Assembly: GCA_035772405.1 (NCBI GenBank)
Contig: JAYKKM010000173.1
Span: 1,409,501-1,473,500 of the forward strand
Direction of reading: 5' to 3'
Origin: Chrysogorgia sp. JL179-B06
Taxonomy: Eukaryota; Cnidaria; Anthozoa; Scleralcyonacea; Chrysogorgiidae
Length of the DNA stretch: 64,000 nt
Shown: piece by piece, positions 56,307 to 64,000 of the stretch
Position numbering within the stretch: position 1 is the stretch's first letter
Layout of the letters: the number at the start of each line of letters is the position of its first letter
Translations under genes and position numbers: made by a program
Notes under the pieces: model-generated
The model's input: the letters and a program-made list of their open reading frames with translations, nothing else
Database searches by the model: none
What the model was told of the DNA's origin: nothing

Positions 56307-58037
56307 TTATAACATATATTTGCTTACTAAATAGCCAGACGCAGCCGAAACCACTAGAACTAGCCCCAACTCTGTAGTGTTGTCACCTGGTGTCGCCTCT
56401 AGACGACGTTCTTGATGTGTCACCTTTGGTTTGTCAAGTGTCTCCAGATGCTCTCCACCTTCCTGGTGTGCCACGTTTGATGTCACCAGACGATTCGTCA
56501 CCTTTGGTTTGTCAAGTGTCTCCAGATGCTCTCCACCTTCCTGGTGTGTCACGTTTGATGTCACCAGACGATTCGTCACCTTTGGTTTGTCAAGTGTCTC
56601 CAGGTGCTCTCCACCTTCTTGGTGTACTTTCTTAACCTCAGTCGTTTTCGCGTAGTTTAACCCACTATTTACTCCAAACTTCATACTCTGTGTAGCAGTC
56701 TTCAATAGGTTGTTGTACCCAGCGATTTTGTTCTTTAGGATTACAACGTTACTTGGCATTAACCACGTAGACGGTGACAGCGCAAGGTTTTGGACAACGT
56801 TGGTGTCTCTAATCGACTTGTTCATGTTGAGAATCCACGTTGACACGTCGTAGTTTATAACACTATCCTCCACCAACTTTCGGAACTCTTGTTGAGTCTC
56901 TAGACTGCCTGCGGAATCACCAACGACTGACACACGTGTTCTTGCTTGTGCACCAAGTGTGGAGTAAACAAAGGCTTCTATAGACTGATTTAGGTATTGT
57001 CGCCCAATGTTGGTAAAACCATTCGACACCAGAGGAACGTATCGTTTGTAGTCGTTCTTAACGTCGTTAATCGTGAAGACTCTCTCCTCACCTGTTGTAC
57101 CATCAGCAAGGACTTTACCTTGGTAGTAATGTTTTCTAGGAATCTTGTCTGTCTTACCATACAATTCTCCAGCGTCAAACTCTCTACTTATCGATCTCAT
57201 ACTCTCACCACCTTCCATCCTTCTGAGAAGTCTTCTAACAGTAAAGTACAGATGAAACCTCATTACACTCGTGATAACAGGGTGAACTTCTTGCGATGGT
57301 GACAAGTGTTGTAACGACACTCCACAACAGAAACTCGCACAATACGTTGCAAACACGACCCTATAGTAGCTCTCATTATCGTCCCACTTTGACTTTGTCT
57401 TTGACGTGGTGATTTGTAATATTGGTAACTTTGAGAGAAAGTAGTTCTTTTGATTAACGAAGACTCTAAAGTTATTCACTGGGTAGTTCAACACGTTTTC
57501 CGTTGGATAGCCATCCCAAAGTCCCCAGTGGTTCTTGCGACCTTTTGATAGTGGTTGGATAGTTCCACCAGATAGCCATATTTTTGGAAACTTGTCGTCG
57601 TGACCTTTTGGAGACTTGTTGTTGTGTAACCAAACCCACATACTCTTGTCGTTTTTGAAGGTGTCACTAGTTATGTTAGTGCTTATGATGTCGTTGTTTC
57701 TAAAATATATATCAACACCATTAACCTCACCGTCTTGTGAGACAGTTGGATCGAACTCAAACTTGCTCAAAGTGATGTGAGGGTACTTTTTCACTAGATT
57801 CAGCTTAGCCACGCGTATGGCGTTAGCTATCTCTTCCTGGTCAGGTATCATTGGTTTGTTTATCGTTAGATACTTAGTGTACTCCGGGTTACTCTTAAAC
57901 CTACTCGAGTCTATCGAAACGTCACCAATATTGGTTTTCGTCACGAAGAATATATGTATATGCATATTGTCGTCAACGTCAAGAAAAAACCTATTCTTGT
58001 CAGCATAAGGATACTTTCTTTTGAACGCATCCATCAT
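56307..58037 (-). CDS. Large conserved C-terminally anchored protein, element B
   Basis: 576 residues, homologous to the 476-residue A protein. The extra N-terminal ~80 residues (MMDAFKRKYPYADKNRFFLD) are specific to B. Shared blocks: KKYPHITLSKFEFDP, VDIYFRNNDIIST, VLNYPVNNF, YLNQSIEAFVYSTLGAQA and AGYNNLL. The tail holds three copies of HQEGGEHLETLDKPKVT (two followed by NRLVTSN), against one SGGEHLEKL in A, then a hydrophobic C-terminal anchor (LGLVLVVSAASGYLVSKYML). Its first 64 codons were duplicated at 58127-58321. Likely a virion-associated membrane protein. Confidence 0.7.
   Translation of the reverse strand: MMDAFKRKYPYADKNRFFLDVDDNMHIHIFFVTKTNIGDVSIDSSRFKSNPEYTKYLTINKPMIPDQEEIANAIRVAKLNLVKKYPHITLSKFEFDPTVSQDGEVNGVDIYFRNNDIISTNITSDTFKNDKSMWVWLHNNKSPKGHDDKFPKIWLSGGTIQPLSKGRKNHWGLWDGYPTENVLNYPVNNFRVFVNQKNYFLSKLPILQITTSKTKSKWDDNESYYRVVFATYCASFCCGVSLQHLSPSQEVHPVITSVMRFHLYFTVRRLLRRMEGGESMRSISREFDAGELYGKTDKIPRKHYYQGKVLADGTTGEERVFTINDVKNDYKRYVPLVSNGFTNIGRQYLNQSIEAFVYSTLGAQARTRVSVVGDSAGSLETQQEFRKLVEDSVINYDVSTWILNMNKSIRDTNVVQNLALSPSTWLMPSNVVILKNKIAGYNNLLKTATQSMKFGVNSGLNYAKTTEVKKVHQEGGEHLETLDKPKVTNRLVTSNVTHQEGGEHLETLDKPKVTNRLVTSNVAHQEGGEHLETLDKPKVTHQERRLEATPGDNTTELGLVLVVSAASGYLVSKYML
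56412..56625 (-). repeat. 75-bp in-frame coding repeat, three units
   Basis: Three nearly identical units of 75 bp encode the HQEGGEHLETLDKPKVT stretch in the anchored protein; the last unit is partial. Near-identity at the DNA level implies recent expansion. Confidence 0.85.
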
Positions 58038-58415
58038 AACATACCGTACGTTATATGAGAGTGGTAGTGTTGGTTAGTGGTTCAACGAAAACTGTAGACC
58101 TACCAGAGTCGACTCTAGCAACTAACTCAGACCATTGGTTTGTTTATCGTTAGATACTTAGTGTACTCCGGGTTACTCTTAAACCTACTCGAGTCTATCG
58201 AAACGTCACTAATATTGGTTTTCGTCACGAAGAATATATGTATATGCATATTGTCGTCAACGTCAAGAAAAAACCTATTCTTGTCAGCATAAGGATACTT
58301 TCTTTTGAACGCATCCATCATAACATACCGTACGTTATATGAGAGTGGTAGTGTTGGTTAGTGGTTCAACGAAAACTGTAGACCTACCAGAGTCGACTCT
58401 AGCAACTAACTCAGA
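57848..58415. repeat. 284-bp tandem duplication across the divergent promoter
   Basis: 57848-58131 is repeated at 58132-58415 with at least one difference (one codon changes Gly to Ser in the anchored-protein start). The unit holds the first ~63 codons of the anchored protein, the AACATACCGTACGTTAT divergent start region and the first 25 codons of the penton gene. As a result there are two promoters and one truncated start of each gene (58127-58321 minus; 58055 plus). Confidence 0.9.
58127..58321 (-). pseudogene. Truncated duplicate of the anchored-protein start
   Basis: 64 codons identical to the start of the 576-residue protein except for Gly-to-Ser and the last residue, where the duplication junction is crossed and a stop follows. 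It still has its promoter region, so a short peptide could be made, but it is best seen as a by-product of the 284-bp duplication. Confidence 0.8.
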
Positions 58416-58983
58416 CCCTTACTTACTAGTTAAGGAGGCAACCATCTTTTGGGACTACGTTAACGTAACCACAGCTAACAGTAAGATAACTTATAACAGT
58501 AATAACCACGTTTTTAGTCCTGGGTACCACACATTTAAAATGATCGCCGACGACTTGAAAGAGTTAGGAGACGTCAAGCTAGTAGCTAACAGATACGACT
58601 CTACATGTACGATAACAACTGATCAACAAATAGAACTGTTTAAATTTGGACAACTCTTGGGATTTGGCGAAAACACTACAATAGCCACCACAAAAACCAG
58701 TCCTAACGTTGTGAACGTTAACAGAGGACTGAAATACATACAAGTAACATCTAATATTGTGGACAGATCTAGGAACATAGTTAACGGTAGCAAAAGTGGT
58801 TGTATCGCAATACTACCAATAACTAGCACACAGACATTAAAGGGCTCTGTACAACGTTTTGGTGTTGGATCGAAAATCCCAATAAACAAAGGAGTCGTCA
58901 ACCAACTAGAGTTCAAGATAACAGATCAGAACGACAACAGTGTTAGCGTTGGTGAGGTGCTGTTAGATTTACACATCATGTAG
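58339..58983 (+). CDS. Minor capsid (penton-type, single jelly-roll) protein, element B
   Basis: 214 residues, homologous to the A penton-type protein: FWDYVNVT, GYHTFKMIADDL (about 57-68), FGQLLGFGENTT (about 98-109), VNRGLKYIQV (about 121-130), AILPIT and VLLDLHIM. ATG 58339 lies in the second copy of the tandem duplication; the first copy of this start (58055) runs out of homology at 58131. The stop is 5 bp before the integrase ATG. Confidence 0.85.
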   Translation: MRVVVLVSGSTKTVDLPESTLATNSDPYLLVKEATIFWDYVNVTTANSKITYNSNNHVFSPGYHTFKMIADDLKELGDVKLVANRYDSTCTITTDQQIELFKFGQLLGFGENTTIATTKTSPNVVNVNRGLKYIQVTSNIVDRSRNIVNGSKSGCIAILPITSTQTLKGSVQRFGVGSKIPINKGVVNQLEFKITDQNDNSVSVGEVLLDLHIM

Positions 58984-58988
58984 TGTAT

Positions 58989-60074
58989 ATGGACATAGAG
59001 CAAGAACTAAGAGATATTTACTACAACCCGTCAACTGGTTACCAGTCTGCCGAGAGGCTGTACCAAAAGGCACAAGAAGACGGTCTAAACGTTAGTAGGG
59101 TAAAGATAAAGGACTGGCTAAAATCTCAAGACACGTACACTAGGTACAAACCAGTTGTTAAGAAACACAAGTTTAGACAAACGTTTGTTGACTATCTGGG
59201 TGAGCAGATACAGATGGACTTGGTCGATATGGGTAAGTACAAGCACAAGAACAACGGGTACTACTGGATACTAACAGCCACTGAGATCCTTAGTAGGTAC
59301 GCTTTCGCAATACCCGTCTACAGGAAAGACACGAAAAACATGACTAAGGCTGTCACAGAGTTACTAGATAAGGCTAAGGTTATATTTGGTGAGTATCCAA
59401 AGTTGGCTCAGTTTGACGACGGTAAGGAATTCTACAACGTTGGTGTGAAAGATTTATTGGATAAACACAACGTGAAATACTTCAGCACGAACTCTGACAA
59501 AAAGGCAGCAGTCGTGGAACGGTTTAACAGAACACTCAAGACGTCTATGTGGAAGTACTTCTACAGTAAAGGAACGTACAAGTGGATTGACATTCTAGAT
59601 CAGCTCGTTGAGAATTACAACAATACCAAACATAGTACTATTCTAACGAAACCTAAAGACGTTAACAAGAGAAACGAAAACGAAGTATGGACGACATTGT
59701 TTGGACACCATTTCGGTGACTACCCACTACCAAAGTTCAAAGTAGGTGAGACTGTCAGGATATCAAAGTATAAGAGCATATTCACAAAAGGGTATGAGGC
59801 TAACTTCACTGAGGAGCTATTCAAAGTGACAAAGGTCATACGTGGTGACCCTACAGTGTACGAGATAGAGGACCACGAAGGGGAACCTATCATTGGTAAG
59901 TTTTATGAGGAAGAGTTGTCAGCTGTTGATAAAAAAGACGATGTATATAAAGTTGAGAAGATACTAAAGAGAAAGAAGGTAGGAGGTAAAAAGATGGCTT
60001 TGGTTAAGTGGCTCGGTTATGACAGTAAACACAACTCATGGATACCAGAGAGTGATATTCAAAACATTGAGTAG
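58989..60074 (+). CDS. int: RVE-family integrase with C-terminal chromodomain, element B
   Basis: 361 residues from ATG 58989 (an upstream GTG is in frame but not needed). The DDE triad lies in QMDLVDM, QFDDGKEFYN and VVERFNRTLK, spaced as in the A integrase, with WTTLFG and a VRISKYKSIFTKGYE segment following. The chromodomain is at about 313-361 (YKVEKILKRK...ALVKWLGYD...SWIPESD). Overall very similar to A. Catalyses insertion of the linear element; chromatin targeting by the chromodomain is inferred. Confidence 0.95.
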   Translation: MDIEQELRDIYYNPSTGYQSAERLYQKAQEDGLNVSRVKIKDWLKSQDTYTRYKPVVKKHKFRQTFVDYLGEQIQMDLVDMGKYKHKNNGYYWILTATEILSRYAFAIPVYRKDTKNMTKAVTELLDKAKVIFGEYPKLAQFDDGKEFYNVGVKDLLDKHNVKYFSTNSDKKAAVVERFNRTLKTSMWKYFYSKGTYKWIDILDQLVENYNNTKHSTILTKPKDVNKRNENEVWTTLFGHHFGDYPLPKFKVGETVRISKYKSIFTKGYEANFTEELFKVTKVIRGDPTVYEIEDHEGEPIIGKFYEEELSAVDKKDDVYKVEKILKRKKVGGKKMALVKWLGYDSKHNSWIPESDIQNIE

Positions 60075-60080
60075 TATATA

Positions 60081-61514
60081 ATGGCTGAAGGAGGGTTCGA
60101 TGAAATCGAACTGAAAAATCGTGAGGAAGAAAGAGAGCGTAACAAGTTTAAGGACTCTACAGACGAGGAGTTAGAAATTGAAGTCAACCGACTCGATACT
60201 ATACTCGAGGGAAACTGGACAACACCAAAATATAGTAGTATACATGACAGATTCACTAGGGTGAAACAAGAGCTAGAGAGGAGAGAACTATCACTCAGAT
60301 TAAAAAACAGATACGCGGAGACATCATTCACAGATAATGATGATGGTAAGACAATAACAATAACAAATGGTGAGAGAACAACAACAACAACTTCTACAGG
60401 TTTTGTAAACCTTGAGAGTGATTATGACAACGTGACAAACGAGAGCTTTGACCTATTCAACAAACAATCTAATGAAATCGAAGAACGATTGAAAGCGCTC
60501 AAGACCTTTAACGAACACTTTAGTGAGGATAAAGTAAGGGAGGATATAAAGAGAATCAAGTTGATTAACAGAAAGATTAACAAACTATATAAGAAGTCGA
60601 TAGGCGAAGACGACATCTCGAGGGATATAGTTAATAGAACAAACGTTAACAGTAACGGCTCAGTCTTCTTCAAGTACACTAAGGAAGATGGGTCTAGAAG
60701 TGTACCAATTTTGATTATGACACCTGGAAAGAGTGAAACACTCGTTTTTAGTAGAAACAAAAGTAAACAGACAGAAAAAGCGATCGCTGAGTTCAAGCAA
60801 ATGATTGCAAATATCCCCAACCCATTGGAATCAACTGAAGAACAACCAGAAGATGATGGGGACGAAAGGCTGCTGGTAGACACATCCCCTGACGTCTCCT
60901 ACATAATAGGGTTGACTGGTGTAGAAAATAGAGAGCACCAAGGTGTTGTAAACCCACCAAGCACTATAGACTCACAATCAAGAATTGGTGATGATGGCGC
61001 TCTACAAGTCCAAGTAGATCACTATCAAAAAACGATAAACACAACACTAGAGCAATTAGATACAACTAAAGATGAGGATGAAAGAAGTGAGCTAGAAGTA
61101 AGAATCAATGGTTTAACAGAAGCGAGAGACAAAACAATTAGACAAAGAAAGGTGGAGGAGGTTAGAGAGCGACAAGAAGAGGACATCACTCGGTTACAAA
61201 AAATAAAGGAGTGGTTTAGAGAAAATTGGTTAGGCGCTTCGGCTTTAGGAATAACCATAGCCTCTTTCATCACCACGATTATAATATCCGCTAGAAGCGT
61301 AGTCTTCAAAGGTGGTCAAGCACTTGGAAAATTAGGTAAAGCTATAGCTAACCTAGCCACAAAGGCTGGCCCTCTACTGGCTGGACTGCTAAACGTGGTG
61401 GCGACTGCGCTAAAGTGGGGAGCTGCAGGCATATCTTGGTTAGCGTCTAATTTGTGGATCCTAGCGATAGCACTAGCTTGGTTCGTCTACGATCAGTACA
61501 AACAGAGGAAATAA
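60081..61514 (+). CDS. Tail-anchored coiled-coil protein conserved in Polintons, element B
   Basis: 477 residues. The N-terminus MAEGGFDEIE matches A. A long charged helical region follows; then GVVNPPSTIDSQSRIGDDGA (about 294-313), a coiled coil, KEWFRENWLGASALGITIAS (about 378-397) and a hydrophobic C-terminal region ending LASNLWILAIALAWFVYDQY. The N-terminal third is longer and more polar than in A. It starts 6 bp after the integrase stop with AGTATATA before the ATG. Membrane-active virion role suspected, not shown. Confidence 0.75.
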   Translation: MAEGGFDEIELKNREEERERNKFKDSTDEELEIEVNRLDTILEGNWTTPKYSSIHDRFTRVKQELERRELSLRLKNRYAETSFTDNDDGKTITITNGERTTTTTSTGFVNLESDYDNVTNESFDLFNKQSNEIEERLKALKTFNEHFSEDKVREDIKRIKLINRKINKLYKKSIGEDDISRDIVNRTNVNSNGSVFFKYTKEDGSRSVPILIMTPGKSETLVFSRNKSKQTEKAIAEFKQMIANIPNPLESTEEQPEDDGDERLLVDTSPDVSYIIGLTGVENREHQGVVNPPSTIDSQSRIGDDGALQVQVDHYQKTINTTLEQLDTTKDEDERSELEVRINGLTEARDKTIRQRKVEEVRERQEEDITRLQKIKEWFRENWLGASALGITIASFITTIIISARSVVFKGGQALGKLGKAIANLATKAGPLLAGLLNVVATALKWGAAGISWLASNLWILAIALAWFVYDQYKQRK

Positions 61515-61536
61515 AACATGTGTTATAATATATAGT
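61515..61536 (+). promoter_or_regulatory. Promoter motif before the element B major capsid gene
   Basis: AACATGTGTTATAATATATAGT directly before ATG 61537, matching the minus-strand motifs before 53617 and 54798. The gap between genes is only 22 bp, so the motif fills it. Confidence 0.6.
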
Positions 61537-62775
61537 ATGAATACTAGTGAAAAAGAGTTGCTTCCTGGATATAGACGTCGTGAAATATCTGCTATCAAAG
61601 GCACAAGGACCCGTCACGTTGTGACACTGAACCCTAACAAAGCCAATCCAGAGGAAGAGTTATACATTGATATCCCAAGGACAAAGGGTAACACCTGTTT
61701 GGTACCCTCCAGTTTCCATCTCCTATTCGACTTCAAAAGTGCGAACGTGAAATCATGGTTTCTTAATAACCTCTCGAGACTACTCTCTGAAAAACTGGTC
61801 ATAAAATTAGCAGGTGAGGCTGTGTACGACAACTGTGGTGAGAGTGTTATCGGTACGTACAGAGATTTGTGGAGACCTAAAACAGAGCGAACGGCTATGA
61901 TTGAATACGGCCTAGCAAACGAGAACCTTCGAAAGTTAATCTCGAAGGATGACAGCGGCGCGGCCAGTGGAAACGTGCAAAAAGTTAGTGATGGTCTTAT
62001 GTTCTCTATTCATGGCACCAAACAAAAGATTCAACTAGACAAGATTCTAGAAGATCATGGTTTATACGCACCGTATAACATGAACAACAATCTCAAGTAC
62101 ATAATCACACTCCCAAAAGCAACTGATATTATGGTGGCTCAATCTGGATCAGCTGTGACTGGCTATACGTTGGAGAACCTCGAATTGGAGTACGAAACTA
62201 TCGAGAGTCAAGAGATCGCTGATGAAGTATCATCTCTATACGCATCCGGTAGATCTCTATCATACGAGCACGTCACGCTAATGAAGACTGTGGAGTGGGA
62301 TAAAGGAATCACACTCGTGAACGAAAATATTAACCTACCAAGAAAGTCAATGAAAGCTATCGTTCTACTCTTCACAAATAAGACAAGAACTGACAGCGAG
62401 GAGTTCGTCTACCCAAACATAGAGTCAGTCAAACTTACTATTGAAGGCGTGCCAAATATGGTATACAGTCAAGGAATACCTAAATCAAGACTATGGGTAG
62501 AAGCGAAACGACTATTTGGACGAAAACTAGACTGTGACCAGCATATGACTGTCCAAAAGTTTTACAAAGACGGTTTCGCTTTGGTTGTTGACCTTAGATC
62601 TATCGAAGATAACGCGAAAGTCGCCACTGGAAAAAAGATCGTGAATACTCAGTCAGGAATACTGATGGGAATCATTAAAAAAGTCACAACAGCGAACGTT
62701 ATGTGTAGAATATTCATACTCTCCGACGGACTCGTAAACCTTATCAACAACGATCTACAATCAATCCAATACTAA
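61537..62775 (+). CDS. Major capsid protein (hexon-type, double jelly-roll), element B
   Basis: 412 residues, aligned end to end with the A protein: RTRHVVTLNPNKANPEE, ISKDDSGAASGN, GLYAPYNM, NINLPRKSMKAIVLLF, EEFVYPNIESVKLTIEGVPN, VYSQGIPKS and IFILSDGLVNL. Hexon-type double jelly-roll capsid protein. The GIY-YIG and 41-residue genes that precede it in A are absent. Confidence 0.9.
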   Translation: MNTSEKELLPGYRRREISAIKGTRTRHVVTLNPNKANPEEELYIDIPRTKGNTCLVPSSFHLLFDFKSANVKSWFLNNLSRLLSEKLVIKLAGEAVYDNCGESVIGTYRDLWRPKTERTAMIEYGLANENLRKLISKDDSGAASGNVQKVSDGLMFSIHGTKQKIQLDKILEDHGLYAPYNMNNNLKYIITLPKATDIMVAQSGSAVTGYTLENLELEYETIESQEIADEVSSLYASGRSLSYEHVTLMKTVEWDKGITLVNENINLPRKSMKAIVLLFTNKTRTDSEEFVYPNIESVKLTIEGVPNMVYSQGIPKSRLWVEAKRLFGRKLDCDQHMTVQKFYKDGFALVVDLRSIEDNAKVATGKKIVNTQSGILMGIIKKVTTANVMCRIFILSDGLVNLINNDLQSIQY

Positions 62776-62792
62776 AACATATAGTATTCTAT

Positions 62793-63431
62793 ATGAAAAC
62801 GCCTTTTAACATGCTAATTGTTGGTATGACAGCCTGTGGTAAAACACACTACCTACTGGATATGATAGAGAAAGAATACACGAATCACTTCGAGTATATC
62901 ATTCTTATATGTCCAACATTTGAATGGAACAAAACGTACACAGAGTGGAAATACTTGAGAGACCCAAACTTTATCGCTATTCAGTGTGAGCAAGATAAGG
63001 TCGACGTAATTCTTAAATATGTTACTGATATTTATAAAGGCACCAATTCACTAATAATATTAGACGATTGTGCTAGTGGGCAGGACGTTAAAAACAGAAC
63101 AAGCGAACTAGTGAAACTAGCCTTTAGCGCTAGACACTACAACCTATCCACGATAGTCATCACACAACAACTAACCTCAATTAGTAAACCATATCGTGAG
63201 AACATCTCAAAGTTAGTAACATTCTACAACCCTAACAGAAACGATATGAAAATTATCGTAGACGATTATCTCAACGGAGTTGATAAAGTGGAAATTCAGA
63301 AAATAATAAAACAGTTGAAAGATAACGAGTACGCAAGATTGGAGATACTTCTAAGGCATCCATACTCATACGAAATAGTTATTTCGCAAAAACAAAACAC
63401 ACCATATAATATAGGACATGCCAAAACGTAA
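62793..63431 (+). CDS. A32/FtsK-HerA type DNA-packaging ATPase, element B
   Basis: 212 residues. Walker A GMTACGKT (11-18), Walker B LIILDD (about 87-92), then DVKNRTSELVKLAFSARHYN and VITQQLTSI, as in A. It is preceded by ACATATAGTATTCTAT and overlaps the next gene by 14 bp. Confidence 0.9.
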   Translation: MKTPFNMLIVGMTACGKTHYLLDMIEKEYTNHFEYIILICPTFEWNKTYTEWKYLRDPNFIAIQCEQDKVDVILKYVTDIYKGTNSLIILDDCASGQDVKNRTSELVKLAFSARHYNLSTIVITQQLTSISKPYRENISKLVTFYNPNRNDMKIIVDDYLNGVDKVEIQKIIKQLKDNEYARLEILLRHPYSYEIVISQKQNTPYNIGHAKT

Positions 63432-63948
63432 GACAAAAAATCTCGAGACAATTGACGAACTCATTGAAGACATACAAGAAGTAGAACAGGAAGTGATTGA
63501 CGAACCACAAATCGACACGTCACAAGTTGACGACACTCCTCAAACTGATGTAGACAAGAAACGAGACGAACTAAGAAGACTATCAGAGGACGGTGAGATA
63601 GACAAATCCATCGCTTATCTCAAAAAGGCCTCAGATAAAGTTATCAACAAGATCTACGAAGAATGGGAGGTAAAAAGAATGGAGAAAGCGAACGTGTTTC
63701 TCTGTGACCTTTTAATAAGCAAGTTCGCCCACGCGTTAGGAGGGTTCAACGCTATTGAATCACCTGAAAAGCTAGAAAAAGAGTTGATTACTGACCAGCT
63801 ACTTAAAAGAGACGTAGAGAAATTTATATCATACGTATCCCCCTACCTCCCTTGTTTAGGGTTGTTATCGGGTGGACTGACAACTAGTAAACACGTATTT
63901 AGCCACATGGCTAGAGGGGAAATCCCCGAGGGGGAAACCCCCGAATGA
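63418..63948 (+). CDS. Conserved protein following the ATPase, element B
   Basis: 176 residues. The acidic N-terminus is longer than in A (IEDIQEVEQEVIDEPQID); shared blocks are VDKKRDELRRLSEDGEI (about 42-58), VFLCDLLISKFAHALGGF, ESPEKLEKEL and CLGLLSGGLTTSKHVF. The last residues (GEIPEGETPE) are encoded by a small C/G palindrome (GGGGAAATCCCC then GGGGGAAACCCCC). Function unknown; an ATPase partner by synteny. Confidence 0.75.
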   Translation: MPKRKTKNLETIDELIEDIQEVEQEVIDEPQIDTSQVDDTPQTDVDKKRDELRRLSEDGEIDKSIAYLKKASDKVINKIYEEWEVKRMEKANVFLCDLLISKFAHALGGFNAIESPEKLEKELITDQLLKRDVEKFISYVSPYLPCLGLLSGGLTTSKHVFSHMARGEIPEGETPE

Positions 63949-64000
63949 AGGAGACAGTTCTACCTAATTATAACAATTCACAAAACGATCTAAAGACATG

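Larger units (their letters stand above)
47873..64000. mobile_element. Polinton/Maverick (adintovirus-like) element B, right end outside window
   Basis: Carries the same core genes as A, at moderate protein similarity and with different composition: PolB, RVE integrase with chromodomain, penton- and hexon-type proteins and ATPase. Layout: polymerase on plus, a block of nine minus genes, then at least six plus genes to the window edge. Element A has genes for VLTF3-like and SLATT-like proteins after the ATPase block, whereas B has counterparts among its minus genes. No TIR pair can be seen, so boundaries are approximate. Confidence 0.9.

Noticed and set aside
58055..58135. Second penton gene start
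   Set aside because: It is the first copy of the 284-bp duplication and loses homology at its junction.
58983..58988. GTG start for the element B integrase
   Set aside because: An ATG two codons later aligns with the other integrase; GTG starts are not expected in a eukaryotic host.

Overview
The window is invertebrate nuclear DNA, most likely from a cnidarian; subgroup not resolved. The host part is AT-rich and packed with repeats: tRNA-derived SINE-like units, foldback elements, minisatellites, a TIR element carrying CCCTAA-type repeats, and fragments of transposon protein families that I associate with cnidarian genomes. A small glycosyltransferase-like membrane protein gene is present four times, twice in a direct ~7.3 kb duplication (1-12.4 kb) and twice in a large inverted duplication (34.9-41.99 kb).

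Two virus-like Polinton/Maverick (adintovirus-like) elements are set into this host DNA. Element A (15809-32678, 16,870 bp) is complete. It starts with AG and ends with CT, has imperfect terminal inverted repeats of about 225 bp, and is flanked by the 6-bp target duplication AACGGG. A near-identical unoccupied target lies about 245 bp downstream. Element B (from about 47.9 kb to beyond the right edge) is a diverged relative whose right end is outside the window.

Shared core genes: protein-primed type family B DNA polymerase, RVE integrase with chromodomain, single-jelly-roll penton-type minor capsid protein, double-jelly-roll hexon-type major capsid protein, A32/FtsK-type packaging ATPase, a LamG-like surface/fibre candidate, a large C-terminally anchored protein beside it, a tail-anchored coiled-coil protein, a small conserved protein after the ATPase, zinc-ribbon proteins resembling poxvirus VLTF3 late transcription factors, and two-TM SLATT-like proteins. 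Element A adds a GIY-YIG nuclease with a zinc finger, a candidate ssDNA-binding protein and several small membrane proteins. Element B adds a Bro-N/VRR-NUC/zinc-finger fusion and a small zinc-finger gene broken by a 4-bp duplication. No adenovirus-type protease was recognised in either.

Both elements show virus-like transcription signals: short AT-rich promoter motifs directly before start codons (different in A and B) and, in A, perfect hairpins just after the stop codons of several transcription units. Together with the VLTF3-like proteins this suggests a partly self-encoded transcription programme. Main structural differences: the polymerase is inverted between elements, and one B membrane protein equals two separate, oppositely oriented A proteins fused. 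The remaining host DNA holds a truncated non-LTR reverse transcriptase fused to another transposon's coding tail (43.8-46.1 kb) and a decayed copy of that same transposon family (13.1-14.1 kb).
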